Source: Galaxea fascicularis (Eukaryota > Cnidaria > Anthozoa > Scleractinia > Euphylliidae). Taken from it: 64,000 nucleotides of DNA. Made by a program: the position numbers and the translations under genes. Numbering within the stretch: the first letter of the stretch is position 1; each line of letters opens with the position of its first letter. Positions 23,068 to 36,143 of this stretch are shown in pieces. The notes beneath the pieces are model-generated. The model was not told where the DNA came from and made no database searches. It saw only the letters and a program-made list of their open reading frames with translations. The stretch lies in assembly GCA_948470475.1 (NCBI GenBank), contig OX419346.1:13177843-13241842 (forward strand). The letters are read 5' to 3'.

Positions 23068-23186
23068 GTCTACGACCATACCACAAGGGAAACACCGGTT
23101 CTCGTCCGATCACCGAAGTTAAGCTTTGTCGGGCGGGGTTAGTACTTGGATGATTGATCGCCTAGGAATACCTCGTGTTGTAGACT
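23068..23186 (+). rRNA. 5S ribosomal RNA, copy 35 (spacer class Ld)
   Basis: Consensus gene. The insertion has several private changes near 23209-23235. Confidence 0.97.
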
Positions 23187-23770
23187 TTTTACCGAATCAG
23201 TTTTGCCTTTTGTTTTTCCAGGTCGGTGCCCGTTTGCTCAGTTTCACACTCTTAAAAAAGTGATGAACAGCTGTGCAAAGGCGAATTGCCAAGACCAACC
23301 AAGGTTGGTAAGTTTACGGCATCTTGTGTTGAGTTGAATTTTTTCCCCTTTTGGAGGCTTTAGCGCGTGCAAAGTTGCCAATTTGGAACGTGACGTTAGT
23401 TTTTCGCTTGTGACGTGAAATAATTGGAGACAAGAGCATAGGAGGTTAGAGGGAAAGGCTTTTGCAGCCCTTCTAACGCCAAAAGCTGGTTAATTTGATG
23501 CATTAGAAATCACCAGATCAGCAGCTACATATACAAGAAACCTTAGCCGTCTATGTAGTGCTTTTAAAAGTACCAATTGATCTCGTTCCAAGTGGGGAAA
23601 AATTGACACAGAGTTGAAACTGAGGCGATATGGATCAGGCAAGTTTTTTTTTGGCTCCTTGTCTTTGCTTTACGCTAAAGCAGTTTACTGTAAAACACTG
23701 GAACACCTCTTGCAACTTGAAATTGACGCCTAGGCTGCTATAAAGCACGAAATCTTGGCTTGAAGCCCTT

Positions 23771-23889
23771 GTCTACGACCATACCACAAGGGAAACACCG
23801 GTTCTCGTCCGATCACCGAAGTTAAGCTTTGTCGGGCGGGGTTAGTACTTGGATGATTGATCGCCTAGGAATACCTCGTGTTGTAGACT
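23771..23889 (+). rRNA. 5S ribosomal RNA, copy 36 (spacer class Ld)
   Basis: Consensus gene; last of four consecutive Ld units. Confidence 0.97.
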
Positions 23890-24473
23890 TTTTACCGAAT
23901 CAGTTTTGCCCTTTGTTTTTCCAGGTCGTTGCCCGCTCGCTCAGTTTCACACTCTTAAAAACATGATGAACAGCTGTGCAAAGGCGAATTGCCAAGACCA
24001 ACCAAGGTTGGTAAGTTTACGGTATCTTGTGTTGAGTTGAATTTTTTCCCCTTTTGGAGGCTTTAGCGCGTGCAAAGTTGCCAATTTGGAACGTGACGTT
24101 AAACTTTCGCTTGTGACGTGAAATAATTGGAGACAAGAGCATAGGAGGTTAGAGGGAAAGGCTTTTGCAGCCCTTCTAACGCCAAAAGCTGGTTAATTTG
24201 ATGCATTAGAAATCACCAGATCAGCAGCTACATATACAAGAAACCTTAGCCGTCTATGTAGTGCTTTTAAAAGTACCAATTGATCTCGTTCCAAGTGGGG
24301 AAAAATTGACACAGAGTTGAAACTGAGGCGATATGGATCAGGCAAGTTTTTTTTTGGCTCCTTGTCTTTGCTTTACGCTAAAGCAGTTTACTGTAAAACA
24401 CTGGAACACCTCTTGCAACTTGAAATTGACGCCTAGGCTGCTATAAAGCACGAAATCTTGGCTTGAAGCCCTT

Positions 24474-24592
24474 GTCTACGACCATACCACAAGGGAAACA
24501 CCGGTTCTCGTCCGATCACCGAAGTTAAGCTTTGTCGGGCGGGGTTAGTACTTGGATGATTGATCGCCTAGGAATACCTCGTGTTGTAGACT
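24474..24592 (+). rRNA. 5S ribosomal RNA, copy 37 (spacer class L)
   Basis: Consensus gene. Confidence 0.97.
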
Positions 24593-25189
24593 TTTTACCG
24601 AATCAGTTTTGCCCTTTGTTTTTCCAGGTCGTTGCCCGCTCGCTCAGTTTCACACTCTTAAAAACATGATGAACAGCTATGCAAAGGCGAATTGCCAAGA
24701 CCAACCAAGGTTGGTAAGTTTTACTGCCGTATTTACGGCATCTTGTGTTGAGTTGAATTTTTTCCCCTTTTGGAGGCTTTAGCGCGTGCAAAGTTGCCAA
24801 TTTGGAACGTGACGTTAAACTTTCGCTTGTGACGTGAAATAATTGGAGACAAGAGCATAGGAGGTTAGAGGGAAAGGCTTTTGCAGCCCTTCTAACGCCA
24901 AAAGCTGGTTAATTTGATGCATTAGAAATCACCAGATCAGCAGCTACATATACAAGAAACCTTAGCCGTCTATGTAGTGCTTTTAAAAGTACCAATTGAT
25001 CTCGTTCCAAGTGGGGAAAAATTGACACAGAGTTGAAACTGAGGCGATATGGATCAGGCAAGTTTTTTTTTGGCTCCTTGTCTTTGCTTTACGCTAAAGC
25101 AGTTTACTGTAAAACACTGGAACACCTCTTGCAACTTGAAATTGACGCCTAGGCTGCTATAAAGCACGAAATCTTGGCTTGAAGCCCTT

Positions 25190-25308
25190 GTCTACGACCA
25201 TACCACAAGGGAAACACCGGTTCTCGTCCGATCACCGAAGTTAAGCTTTGTCGGGCGGGGTTAGTACTTGGATGATTGATCGCCTAGGAATACCTCGTGT
25301 TGTAGACT
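25190..25308 (+). rRNA. 5S ribosomal RNA, copy 38 (spacer class L)
   Basis: Consensus gene. Confidence 0.97.
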
Positions 25309-25905
25309 TTTTACCGAATCAGTTTTGCCCTTTGTTTTTCCAGGTCGTTGCCCGCTCGCTCAGTTTCACACTCTTAAAAACATGATGAACAGCTATGCAA
25401 AGGCGAATTGCCAAGACCAACCAAGGTTGGTAAGTTTTACTGCCGTATTTACGGCATCTTGTGTTGAGTTGAATTTTTTCCCCTTTTGGAGGCTTTAGCG
25501 CGTGCAAAGTTGCCAATTTGGAACGTGACGTTAATTTTTCGCTTGTGACGTGAAATAATTGGAGACAAGAGCATAGGAGGTTAGAGGGAAAGGCTTTTGT
25601 AGCCCTTCTAACGCCAAAAGCTGGTTAATTTGATGCATTAGAAATCACCAGATCAGCAGCTACATATACAAGAAACCTTAGCCGTCTATGTAGTGCTTTT
25701 AAAAGTACCAATTGATCTCGTTCCAAGTGGGGAAAAATTGACACAGAGTTGAAACTGAGGCGATATGGATCAGGCAAGTTTTTTTTTGGCTCCTTGTCTT
25801 TGCTTTACGCTAAAGCAGTTTACTGTAAAACACTGGAACACCTCTTGCAACTTGAAATTGACGCCTAGGCTGCTATAAAGCACGAAATCTTGGCTTGAAG
25901 CCCCT

Positions 25906-26024
25906 GTCTACGACCATACCACAAGGGAAACACCGGTTCTCGTCCGATCACCGAAGTTAAGCTTTGTCGGGCGGGGTTAGTACTTGGATGATTGATCGCC
26001 TAGGAATACCTCGTGTTGTAGACT
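25906..26024 (+). rRNA. 5S ribosomal RNA, copy 39 (spacer class Ld)
   Basis: Consensus gene; spacer tail reads GTTAGTTTTTCG. Confidence 0.97.
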
Positions 26025-26608
26025 TTTTACCGAATCAGTTTTGCCCTTTGTTTTTCCAGGTCGTTGCCCGCTCGCTCAGTTTCACACTCTTAAAAACATG
26101 ATGAACAGCTGTGCAAAGGCGAATTGCCAAGACCAACCAAGGTTGGTAAGTTTACGGCATCTTGTGTTGAGTTGAATTTTTTCCCCTTTTGGAGGCTTTA
26201 GCGCGTGCAAAGTTGCCAATTTGGAACGTGACGTTAGTTTTTCGCTTGTGACGTGAAATAATTGGAGACAAGAGCATAGGAGGTTAGAGGGAAAGGCTTT
26301 TGCAGCCCTTCTAACGCCAAAAGCTGGTTAATTTGATGCATTAGAAATCACCAGATCAGCAGCTACATATACAAGAAACCTTAGCCGTCTATGTAGTGCT
26401 TTTAAAAGTACCAATTGATCTCGTTCCAAGTGGGGAAAAATTGACACAGAGTTGAAACTGAGGCGATATGGATCAGGCAAGTTTTTTTTTGGCTCCTTGT
26501 CTTTGCTTTACGCTAAAGCAGTTTACTGTAAAACACTGGAACACCTCTTGCAACTTGAAATTGACGCCTAGGCTGCTATAAAGCACGAAATCTTGGCTTG
26601 AAGCCCTT

Positions 26609-26727
26609 GTCTACGACCATACCACAAGGGAAACACCGGTTCTCGTCCGATCACCGAAGTTAAGCTTTGTCGGGCGGGGTTAGTACTTGGATGATTGATC
26701 GCCTAGGAATACCTCGTGTTGTAGACT
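26609..26727 (+). rRNA. 5S ribosomal RNA, copy 40 (spacer class L)
   Basis: Consensus gene; insertion end resembles that after copy 27. Confidence 0.97.
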
Positions 26728-27324
26728 TTTTGCCGAATCAGTTTTGCCCTTTGTTTTTCCAGGTCGTTGCCCGCTCGCTCAGTTTCACACTCTTAAAAAC
26801 ATGATGAACAGCTATGCAAAGGCGAATTGCCAAGACCAACCAAGGTTGGTAAGTTTTACTGCCGTATTTACGGCATCTTGTGTTGAGTTGAATTTTTTCC
26901 CCTTTTGGAGGCTTTAGCGTGTGCAAAGTTCCCAATTTGAAACGTGACGTTCATTTTTCGCTTGTGACGTGAAATAATTGGAGACAAGAGCATAGGAGGT
27001 TAGAGGGAAAGGCTTTTGTAGCCCTTCTAACGCCAAAAGCTGGTTAATTTGATGCATTAGAAATCACCAGATCAGCAGCTACATATACAAGAAACCTTAG
27101 CCGTCTATGTAGTGCTTTTAAAAGTACCAATTGATCTCGTTCCAAGTGGGGAAAAATTGACACAGAGTTGAAACTGAGGCGATATGGATCAGGCAAGTTT
27201 TTTTTTGGCTCCTTGTCTTTGCTTTACGCTAAAGCAGTTTACTGTAAAACACTGGAACACCTCTTGCAACTTGAAATTGACGCCTAGGCTGCTATAAAGC
27301 ACGAAATCTTGGCTTGAAGCCCTT

Positions 27325-27443
27325 GTCTACGACCATACCACAAGGGAAACACCGGTTCTCGTCCGATCACCGAAGTTAAGCTTTGTCGGGCGGGGTTAGT
27401 ACTTGGATGATTGATCGCCTAGGAATACCTCGTGTTGTAGACT
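27325..27443 (+). rRNA. 5S ribosomal RNA, copy 41 (spacer class L)
   Basis: Consensus gene. Confidence 0.97.
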
Positions 27444-28040
27444 TTTTACCGAATCAGTTTTGCCCTTTGTTTTTCCAGGTCGTTGCCCGCTCGCTCAGTT
27501 TTACACTCTTAAAAACATGATGAACAGCTATGCAAAGGCGAATTGCCAAGACCAACCAAGGTTGGTAAGTTTTACTGCCGTATTTACGGCATCTTGTGTT
27601 GAGTTGAATTTTTTCCCCTTTTGGAGGCTTTAGCGCGTGCAAAGTTGCCAATTTGGAACGTGACGTTAAACTTTCGCTTGTGACGTGAAATAATTGGAGA
27701 CAAGAGCATAGGAGGTTAGAGGGAAAGGCTTTTGCAGCCCTTCTAACGCCAAAAGCTGGTTAATTTGATGCATTAGAAATCACCAGATCAGCAGCTACAT
27801 ATACAAGAAACCTTAGCCGTCTATGTAGTGCTTTTAAAAGTACCAATTGATCTCGTTCCAAGTGGGGAAAAATTGACACAGAGTTGAAACTGAGGCGATA
27901 TGGATCAGGCAAGTTTTTTTTTGGCTCCTTGTCTTTGCTTTACGCTAAAGCAGTTTACTGTAAAACACTGGAACACCTCTTGCAACTTGAAATTGACGCC
28001 TAGGCTGCTATAAAGCACGAAATCTTGGCTTGAAGCCCCT

Positions 28041-28159
28041 GTCTACGACCATACCACAAGGGAAACACCGGTTCTCGTCCGATCACCGAAGTTAAGCTTT
28101 GTCGGGCGGGGTTAGTACTTGGATGATTGATCGCCTAGGAATACCTCGTGTTGTAGACT
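28041..28159 (+). rRNA. 5S ribosomal RNA, copy 42 (spacer class L)
   Basis: Consensus gene. Confidence 0.97.
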
Positions 28160-28756
28160 TTTTACCGAATCAGTTTTGGCCTTTGTTTTTCCAGGTCGTT
28201 GCCCGCTCGCTCAGTTTCACACTCTTAAAAACATGATGAACAGCTATGCAAAGGCGAATTGCCAAGACCAACCAAGGTTGGTAAGTTTTACTGCCGTATT
28301 TACGGCATCTTGTGTTGAGTTGAATTTTTTCCCCTTTTGGAGGCTTTAGCGCGTGCAAAGTTGCCAATTTGGAACGTGACGTTAAACTTTCGCTTGTGAC
28401 GTGAAATAATTGGAGACAAGAGCATAGGAGGTTAGAGGGAAAGGCTTTTGCAGCCTTTCTAACGCCAAAAGCTGGTTAATTTGATGCATTAGAAATCACC
28501 AGATCAGCAGCTACATATACAAGAAACCTTAGCCGTCTATGTAGTGCTTTTAAAAGTACCAATTGATCTCGTTCCAAGTGGGGAAAAATTGACACAGAGT
28601 TGAAACTGAGGCGATATGGATCAGGCAAGTTTTTTTTTGGCTCCTTGTCTTTGCTTTACGCTAAAGCAGTTTACTGTAAAACACTGGAACACCTCTTGCA
28701 ACTTGAAATTGACGCCTAGGCTGCTATAAAGCACGAAATCTTGGCTTGAAGCCCTT

Positions 28757-28875
28757 GTCTACGACCATACCACAAGGGAAACACCGGTTCTCGTCCGATC
28801 ACCGAAGTTAAGCTTTGTCGGGCGGGGTTAGTACTTGGATGATTGATCGCCTAGGAATACCTCGTGTTGTAGACT
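28757..28875 (+). rRNA. 5S ribosomal RNA, copy 43 (spacer class L)
   Basis: Consensus gene; insertion carries GCCTAGACC in place of GCCAAGACC near 28977. Confidence 0.97.
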
Positions 28876-29472
28876 TTTTACCGAATCAGTTTTGCCCTTT
28901 GTTTTTCCAGGTCGTTGCCCGCTCGCTCAGTTTCACACTCTTAAAAACATGATGAACAGCTATGCAAAGGCGAATTGCCTAGACCAACCAAGGTTGGTAA
29001 GTTTTACTGCCGTATTTACGGCATCTTGTGTTGAGTTGAATTTTTTCCCCTTTTGGAGGCTTTAGCGCGTGCAAAGTTGCCAATTTGGAACGTGACGTTA
29101 GTTTTTTGCTTGTGACGTGAAATAATTGGAGACAAGAGCATAGGAGGTTAGAGGGAAAGGCTTTTGCAGCCTTTCTAACGCCAAAAGCTGGTTAATTTGA
29201 TGCATTAGAAATCACCAGATCAGCAGCTACATATACAAGAAACCTTAGTCGTCTATGTAGTGCTTTTAAAAGTACCAATTGATCTCGTTCCAAGTGGGGA
29301 AAAATTGACACAGGGTTGAAACTGAGGCGATATGGATCAGGCAAGTTTTTTTTTGGCTCCTTGTCTTTGCTTTACGCTAAAGCAGTTTACTGTAAAACAC
29401 TGGAACACCTCTTGCAACTTGAAATTGACGCCTAGGCTGCTATAAAGCACGAAATCTTGGCTTGAAGCCCTT

Positions 29473-29591
29473 GTCTACGACCATACCACAAGGGAAACAC
29501 CGGTTCTCGTCCGATCACCGAAGTTAAGCTTTGTCGGGCGGGGTTAGTACTTGGATGATTGATCGCCTAGGAATACCTCGTGTTGTAGACT
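29473..29591 (+). rRNA. 5S ribosomal RNA, copy 44 (spacer class Ld)
   Basis: Consensus gene. Confidence 0.97.
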
Positions 29592-30175
29592 TTTTACCGA
29601 ATCAGTTTTGCCCTTTGTTTTTCCAGGTCGTTGCCCGCTCGCTCAGTTTCACACTCTTAAAAAAGTGATGAACAGCTGTGCAAAGGCGAATTGCCAAGAC
29701 CAACCAAGGTTGGTAAGTTTACGGCATCTTGTGTTGAGTTGAATTTTTTCCCCTTTTGGAGGCTTTAGCGCGTGCAAAGTTGCCAATTTGGAACGTGACG
29801 TTAAACTTTCGCTTGTGACGTGAAATAATTGGAGACAAGAGCATAGGAGGTTAGAGGGAAAGGCTTTTGCAGCCCTTCTAACGCCAAAAGCTGGTTAATT
29901 TGATGCATTAGAAATCACCAGATCAGCAGCTACATATACAAGAAACCTTAGCCGTCTATGTAGTGCTTTTAAAAGTACCAATTGATCTCGTTCCAAGTGG
30001 GGAAAAATTGACACAGAGTTGAAACTGAGGCGATATGGATCAGGCAAGTTTTTTTTTGGCTCCTTGTCTTTGCTTTACGCTAAAGCAGTTTACTGTAAAA
30101 CACTGGAACACCTCTTGCAACTTGAAATTGACGCCTAGGCTGCTATAAAGCACGAAATCTTGGCTTGAAGCCCTT

Positions 30176-30294
30176 GTCTACGACCATACCACAAGGGAAA
30201 CACCGGTTCTCGTCCGATCACCGAAGTTAAGCTTTGTCGGGCGGGGTTAGTACTTGGATGATTGATCGCCTAGGAATACCTCGTGTTGTAGACT
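30176..30294 (+). rRNA. 5S ribosomal RNA, copy 45 (spacer class Ld)
   Basis: Consensus gene. Confidence 0.97.
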
Positions 30295-30878
30295 TTTTAC
30301 CGAATCAGTTTTGCCCTTTGTTTTTCCAGGTCGTTGCCCGCTCGCTCAGTTTCACACTCTTAAAAAAGTGATGAACAGCTGTGCAAAGGCGAATTGCCAA
30401 GACCAACCAAGGTTGGTAAGTTTACGGCATCTTGTGTTGAGTTGAATTTTTTCCCCTTTTGGAGGCTTTAGCGCGTGCAAAGTTGCCAATTTGGAACGTG
30501 ACGTTAAACTTTCGCTTGTGACGTGAAATAATTGGAGACAAGAGCATAGGAGGTTAGAGGGAAAGGCTTTTGCAGCCCTTCTAACGCCAAAAGCTGGTTA
30601 ATTTGATGCATTAGAAATCACCAGATCAGCAGCTACATATACAAGAAACCTTAGCCGTCTATGTAGTGCTTTTAAAAGTACCAATTGATCTCGTTCCAAG
30701 TGGGGAAAAATTGACACAGAGTTGAAACTGAGGCGATATGGATCAGGCAAGTTTTTTTTTGGCTCCTTGTCTTTGCTTTACGCTAAAGCAGTTTACTGTA
30801 AAACACTGGAACACCTCTTGCAACTTGAAATTGACGCCTAGGCTGCTATAAAGCACGAAATCTTGGCTTGAAGCCCTT

Positions 30879-30997
30879 GTCTACGACCATACCACAAGGG
30901 AAACACCGGTTCTCGTCCGATCACCGAAGTTAAGCTTTGTCGGGCGGGGTTAGTACTTGGATGATTGATCGCCTAGGAATACCTCGTGTTGTAGACT
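30879..30997 (+). rRNA. 5S ribosomal RNA, copy 46 (spacer class Ld)
   Basis: Consensus gene. Confidence 0.97.
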
Positions 30998-31581
30998 TTT
31001 TACCGAATCAGTTTTGCCCTTTGTTTTTCCAGGTCGTTGCCCGCTCGCTCAGTTTCACACTCTTAAAAAAGTGATGAACAGCTGTGCAAAGGCGAATTGC
31101 CAAGACCAACCAAGGTTGGTAAGTTTACGGCATCTTGTGTTGAGTTGAATTTTTTCCCCTTTTGGAGGCTTTAGCGCGTGCAAAGTTGCCAATTTGGAAC
31201 GTGACGTTAAACTTTCGCTTGTGACGTGAAATAATTGGAGACAAGAGCATAGGAGGTTAGAGGGAAAGGCTTTTGCAGCCCTTCTAACGCCAAAAGCTGG
31301 TTAATTTGATGCATTAGAAATCACCAGATCAGCAGCTACATATACAAGAAACCTTAGCCGTCTATGTAGTGCTTTTAAAAGTACCAATTGATCTCGTTCC
31401 AAGTGGGGAAAAATTGACACAGAGTTGAAACTGAGGCGATATGGATCAGGCAAGTTTTTTTTTGGCTCCTTGTCTTTGCTTTACGCTAAAGCAGTTTACT
31501 GTAAAACACTGGAACACCTCTTGCAACTTGAAATTGACGCCTAGGCTGCTATAAAGCACGAAATCTTGGCTTGAAGCCCTT

Positions 31582-31700
31582 GTCTACGACCATACCACAA
31601 GGGAAACACCGGTTCTCGTCCGATCACCGAAGTTAAGCTTTGTCGGGCGGGGTTAGTACTTGGATGATTGATCGCCTAGGAATACCTCGTGTTGTAGACT
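31582..31700 (+). rRNA. 5S ribosomal RNA, copy 47 (spacer class S)
   Basis: Consensus gene; the S unit is one base short (GGGGAAAATTG near 31936). Confidence 0.97.
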
Positions 31701-32111
31701 TTTTACCGAATCAGTTTTGCCAATTTGGAACGTGACGTTAAACTTTCGCTTGTGACATGAAATAATTGTAGACAAGAGCATAGGAGGTTAGAGGGAAAGG
31801 CTTTTGCAGCCCTTCTAACGCCAAAAGCTGGTTAATTTGATGCATTAGAAATCACCAGATCAGCAGCTACATATACAAGAAACCTTAGCCGTCTATGTAG
31901 TGCTTTTAAAAGTACCAATTGATCTCGTTCCAAGTGGGGAAAATTGACACAGAGTTGAAACTGAGGCGATATGGATCAGGCAAGTTTTTTTTTGGCTCCT
32001 TGTCTTTGCTTTACGCTAAAGCAGTTTACTGTAAAACACTGGAACACCTCTTGCAACTTGAAATTGACGCCTAGGCTGCTATAAAGCACGAAATCTTGGC
32101 TTGAAGCCCTT

Positions 32112-32230
32112 GTCTACGACCATACCACAAGGGAAACACCGGTTCTCGTCCGATCACCGAAGTTAAGCTTTGTCGGGCGGGGTTAGTACTTGGATGATTG
32201 ATCGCCTAGGAATACCTCGTGTTGTAGACT
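32112..32230 (+). rRNA. 5S ribosomal RNA, copy 48 (spacer class L)
   Basis: Consensus gene. Confidence 0.97.
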
Positions 32231-32827
32231 TTTTACCGAATCAGTTTTGCCCTTTGTTTTTCCAGGTCGTTGCCCGCTCGCTCAGTTTCACACTCTTAAA
32301 AACATGATGAACAGCTATGCAAAGGCGAATTGCCAAGACCAACCAAGGTTGGTAAGTTTTACTGCCGTATTTACGGCATCTTGTGTTGAGTTGAATTTTT
32401 TCCCCTTTTGGAGGCTTTAGCGCGTGCAAAGTTGCCAATTTGGAACGTGACGTTAAACTTTCGCTTGTGACGTGAAATAATTGGAGACAAGAGCATAGGA
32501 GGTTAGAGGGAAAGGCTTTTGCAGCCCTTCTAACGCCAAAAGCTGGTTAATTTGATGCATTAGAAATCACCAGATCAGCAGCTACATATACAAGAAACCT
32601 TAGCCGTCTATGTAGTGCTTTTAAAAGTACCAATTGATCTCGTTCCAAGTGGGGAAAAATTGACACAGAGTTGAAACTGAGGCGATATGGATCAGGCAAG
32701 TTTTTTTTTGGCTCCTTGTCTTTGCTTTACGCTAAAGCAGTTTACTGTAAAACACTGGAACACCTCTTGCAACTTGAAATTGACGCCTAGGCTGCTATAA
32801 AGCACGAAATCTTGGCTTGAAGCCCTT

Positions 32828-32946
32828 GTCTACGACCATACCACAAGGGAAACACCGGTTCTCGTCCGATCACCGAAGTTAAGCTTTGTCGGGCGGGGTT
32901 AGTACTTGGATGATTGATCGCCTAGGAATACCTCGTGTTGTAGACT
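32828..32946 (+). rRNA. 5S ribosomal RNA, copy 49 (spacer class L)
   Basis: Consensus gene. The spacer has GTGCTGTTGAAAG near 33331 and a T8 run, so the unit is 715 bp. Confidence 0.97.
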
Positions 32947-33542
32947 TTTTACCGAATCAGTTTTGCCCTTTGTTTTTCCAGGTCGTTGCCCGCTCGCTCA
33001 GTTTCACACTCTTAAAAACATGATGAACAGCTGTGCAAAGGCGAATTGCCAAGACCAACCAAGGTTGGTAAGTTTTACTGCCGTATTTACGGCATCTTGT
33101 GTTGAGTTGAATTTTTTCCCCTTTTGGAGGCTTTAGCGCGTGCAAAGTTGCCAATTTGGAACGTGACGTTAAACTTTCGCTTGTGACGTGAAATAATTGG
33201 AGACAAGAGCATAGGAGGTTAGAGGGAAAGGCTTTTGCAGCCCTTCTAACGCCAAAAGCTGGTTAATTTGATGCATTAGAAATCACCAGATCAGCAGCTA
33301 CATATACAAGAAACCTTAGCCGTCTATGTAGTGCTGTTGAAAGTACCAATTGATCTTGTTCCGAGTGGGGAAAAATTGACACAGAGTTGAAACTGAGGCG
33401 ATATTGATCAGGCAAGTTTTTTTTGGCTCCTTGTCTTTGCTTTACGCTAAAGCAGTTTACTGTAAAACACTGGAACACCTCTTGCAACTTGAAATTGACG
33501 CCTAGGCTGCTATAAAGCACGAAATCTTGGCTTGAAGCCCTT

Positions 33543-33661
33543 GTCTACGACCATACCACAAGGGAAACACCGGTTCTCGTCCGATCACCGAAGTTAAGCT
33601 TTGTCGGGCGGGGTTAGTACTTGGATGATTGATCGCCTAGGAATACCTCGTGTTGTAGACT
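33543..33661 (+). rRNA. 5S ribosomal RNA, copy 50 (spacer class S)
   Basis: Consensus gene. Confidence 0.97.
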
Positions 33662-34073
33662 TTTTACCGAATCAGTTTTGCCAATTTTGAACGTGACGTT
33701 AAACTTTCGCTTGTGACATGAAATAATTGTAGACAAGAGCATAGGAGGTTAGAGGGAAAGGCTTTTGCAGCCCTTCTAACGCCAAAAGCTGGTTAATTTG
33801 ATGCATTAGAAATCACCAGATCAGCAGCTACATATACAAGAAACCTTAGCCGTCTATGTAGTGCTTTTAAAAGTACCAATTGATCTCGTTCCAAGTGGGG
33901 AAAAATTGACACAGAGTTGAAACTGAGGCGATATGGATCAGGCAAGTTTTTTTTTGGCTCCTTGTCTTTGCTTTACGCTAAAGCAGTTTACTGTAAAACA
34001 CTGGAACACCTCTTGCAACTTGAAATTGACGCCTAGGCTGCTATAAAGCACGAAATCTTGGCTTGAAGCCCTT

Positions 34074-34192
34074 GTCTACGACCATACCACAAGGGAAACA
34101 CCGGTTCTCGTCCGATCACCGAAGTTAAGCTTTGTCGGGCGGGGTTAGTACTTGGATGATTGATCGCCTAGGAATACCTCGTGTTGTAGACT
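34074..34192 (+). rRNA. 5S ribosomal RNA, copy 51 (spacer class L)
   Basis: Consensus gene. The acceptor-like tract in the insertion reads TTTTTTCAGG near 34219. Confidence 0.97.
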
Positions 34193-34789
34193 TTTTACCG
34201 AATCAGTTTTGCCCTTTGTTTTTTCAGGTCGTTGCCCGCTCGCTCAGTTTCACACTCTTAAAAACATGATGAACAGCTATGCAAAGGCGAATTGCCAAGA
34301 CCAACCAAGGTTGGTAAGTTTTACTGCCGTATTTACGGCATCTTGTGTTGAGTTGAATTTTTTCCCCTTTTGGAGGCTTTAGCGCGTACAAAGTTGCCAA
34401 TTTGGAACGTGACGTTAAACTTTCGCTTGTGACGTGAAATAATTGGAGACAAGAGCATAGGAGGTTAGAGGGAAAGGCTTTTGCAGCCCTTCTAACGCCA
34501 AAAGCTGGTTAATTTGATGCATTAGAAATCACCAGATCAGCAGCTACATATACAAGAAACCTTAGCCGTCTATGTAGTGCTTTTAAAAGTACCAATTGAT
34601 CTCGTTCCAAGTGGGGAAAAATTGACACAGAGTTGAAACTGAGGCGATATGGATCAGGCAAGTTTTGTTTTGGCTCCTTGTCTTTGCTTTACGCTAAAGC
34701 AGTTTACTGTAAAACACTGGAACACCTCTTGCAACTTGAAATTGACGCCTAGGCTGCTATAAAGCACGAAATCTTGGCTTGAAGCCCTT

Positions 34790-34908
34790 GTCTACGACCA
34801 TACCACAAGGGAAACACCGGTTCTCGTCCGATCACCGAAGTTAAGCTTTGTCGGGCGGGGTTAGTACTTGGATGATTGATCGCCTAGGAATACCTCGTGT
34901 TGTAGACT
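34790..34908 (+). rRNA. 5S ribosomal RNA, copy 52 (spacer class Ld)
   Basis: Consensus gene. The spacer has the GAAAGTACGAATTG haplotype of the left end of the array and one extra A near 35262. Confidence 0.97.
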
Positions 34909-35493
34909 TTTTACCGAATCAGTTTTGCCCTTTGTTTTTCCAGGTCGTTGCCCGCTCGCTCAGTTTCACACTCTTAAAAACATGATGAACAGCTGTGCAA
35001 AGGCGAATTGCCAAGACCAACCAAGGTTGGTAAGTTTACGGCATCTTGTGTTGAGTTGAATTTTTTCCCCTTTTGGAGGCTTTAGCGCGTGCAAAGTTGC
35101 CAATTTGGAACGTGACGTTAAACTTTCGCTTGTGACGTGAAATAATTGGAGACAAGAGCATAGGAGGTTAGAGGGAAAGGCTTTTGCAGCCCTTCTAACG
35201 CCAAAAGCTGGTTAATTTGATGCATTAGAAATCACCAGATCAGCAGCTACATATACAAGAAAACCTTAGCCGTCCATGTAGTGCTTTTGAAAGTACGAAT
35301 TGATCTCGTTCCAAGTGGGGAAAAATTGACACAGAGTTAAAACTGAGGCGATATGGATCAGGGAAGTTTTTGTTTGCCTCCTTGTCTTTGCTTTACGCTA
35401 AAGCAGTTTACTGTAAAACACTGGAACACCTCTTGCAACTTGAAATTGACGCCTAGGCTGCTATAAAGCACGAAATCTTGGCTTGAAGCCCTT

Positions 35494-35612
35494 GTCTACG
35501 ACCATACCACAAGGGAAACACCGGTTCTCGTCCGATCACCGAAGTTAAGCTTTGTCGGGCGGGGTTAGTACTTGGATGATTGATCGCCTAGGAATACCTC
35601 GTGTTGTAGACT
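35494..35612 (+). rRNA. 5S ribosomal RNA, copy 53 (spacer class S)
   Basis: Consensus gene. Confidence 0.97.
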
Positions 35613-36024
35613 TTTTACCGAATCAGTTTTGCCAATTTGGAACGTGACGTTAAACTTTCGCTTGTGACATGAAATAATTGTAGACAAGAGCATAGGAGGT
35701 TAGAGGGAAAGGCTTTTGCAGCCCTTCTAACGCCAAAAGCTGGTTAATTTAATGCATTAGAAATCACCAGATCAGCAGCTAGATATACAAGAAACCTTAG
35801 CCGTCTATGTAGTGCTTTTAAAAGTACCAATTGATCTCGTTCCAAGTGGGGAAAAATTGACACAGAGTTAAAACTGAGGCGATATGGATCAGGCAAGTTT
35901 TTTTTTGGCTCCTTGTCTTTGCTTTACGCTAAAGCAGTTTACTGTAAAACACTGGAACACCTCTTGCAACTTGAAATTGACGCCTAGGCTGCTATAAAGC
36001 ACGGAATCTTGGCTTGAAGCCCTT

Positions 36025-36143
36025 GTCTACGACCATACCACAAGGGAAACACCGGTTCTCGTCCGATCACCGAAGTTAAGCTTTGTCGGGCGGGGTTAGT
36101 ACTTGGATGATTGATCGCCTAGGAATACCTCGTGTTGTAGACT
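36025..36143 (+). rRNA. 5S ribosomal RNA, copy 54 (hybrid spacer)
   Basis: Consensus gene. The spacer has the full-length L insertion but then switches to the S-type distal sequence (ACATG, TTGTAGAC) near 36383, making a recombinant unit. Confidence 0.97.

Noticed and set aside
33263..33520. 85-codon minus-strand frame across the 5S spacer (also at 41091 and 49418)
   Set aside because: It opens only where the T-run is eight bases long, so it is a by-product of slippage in a spacer.
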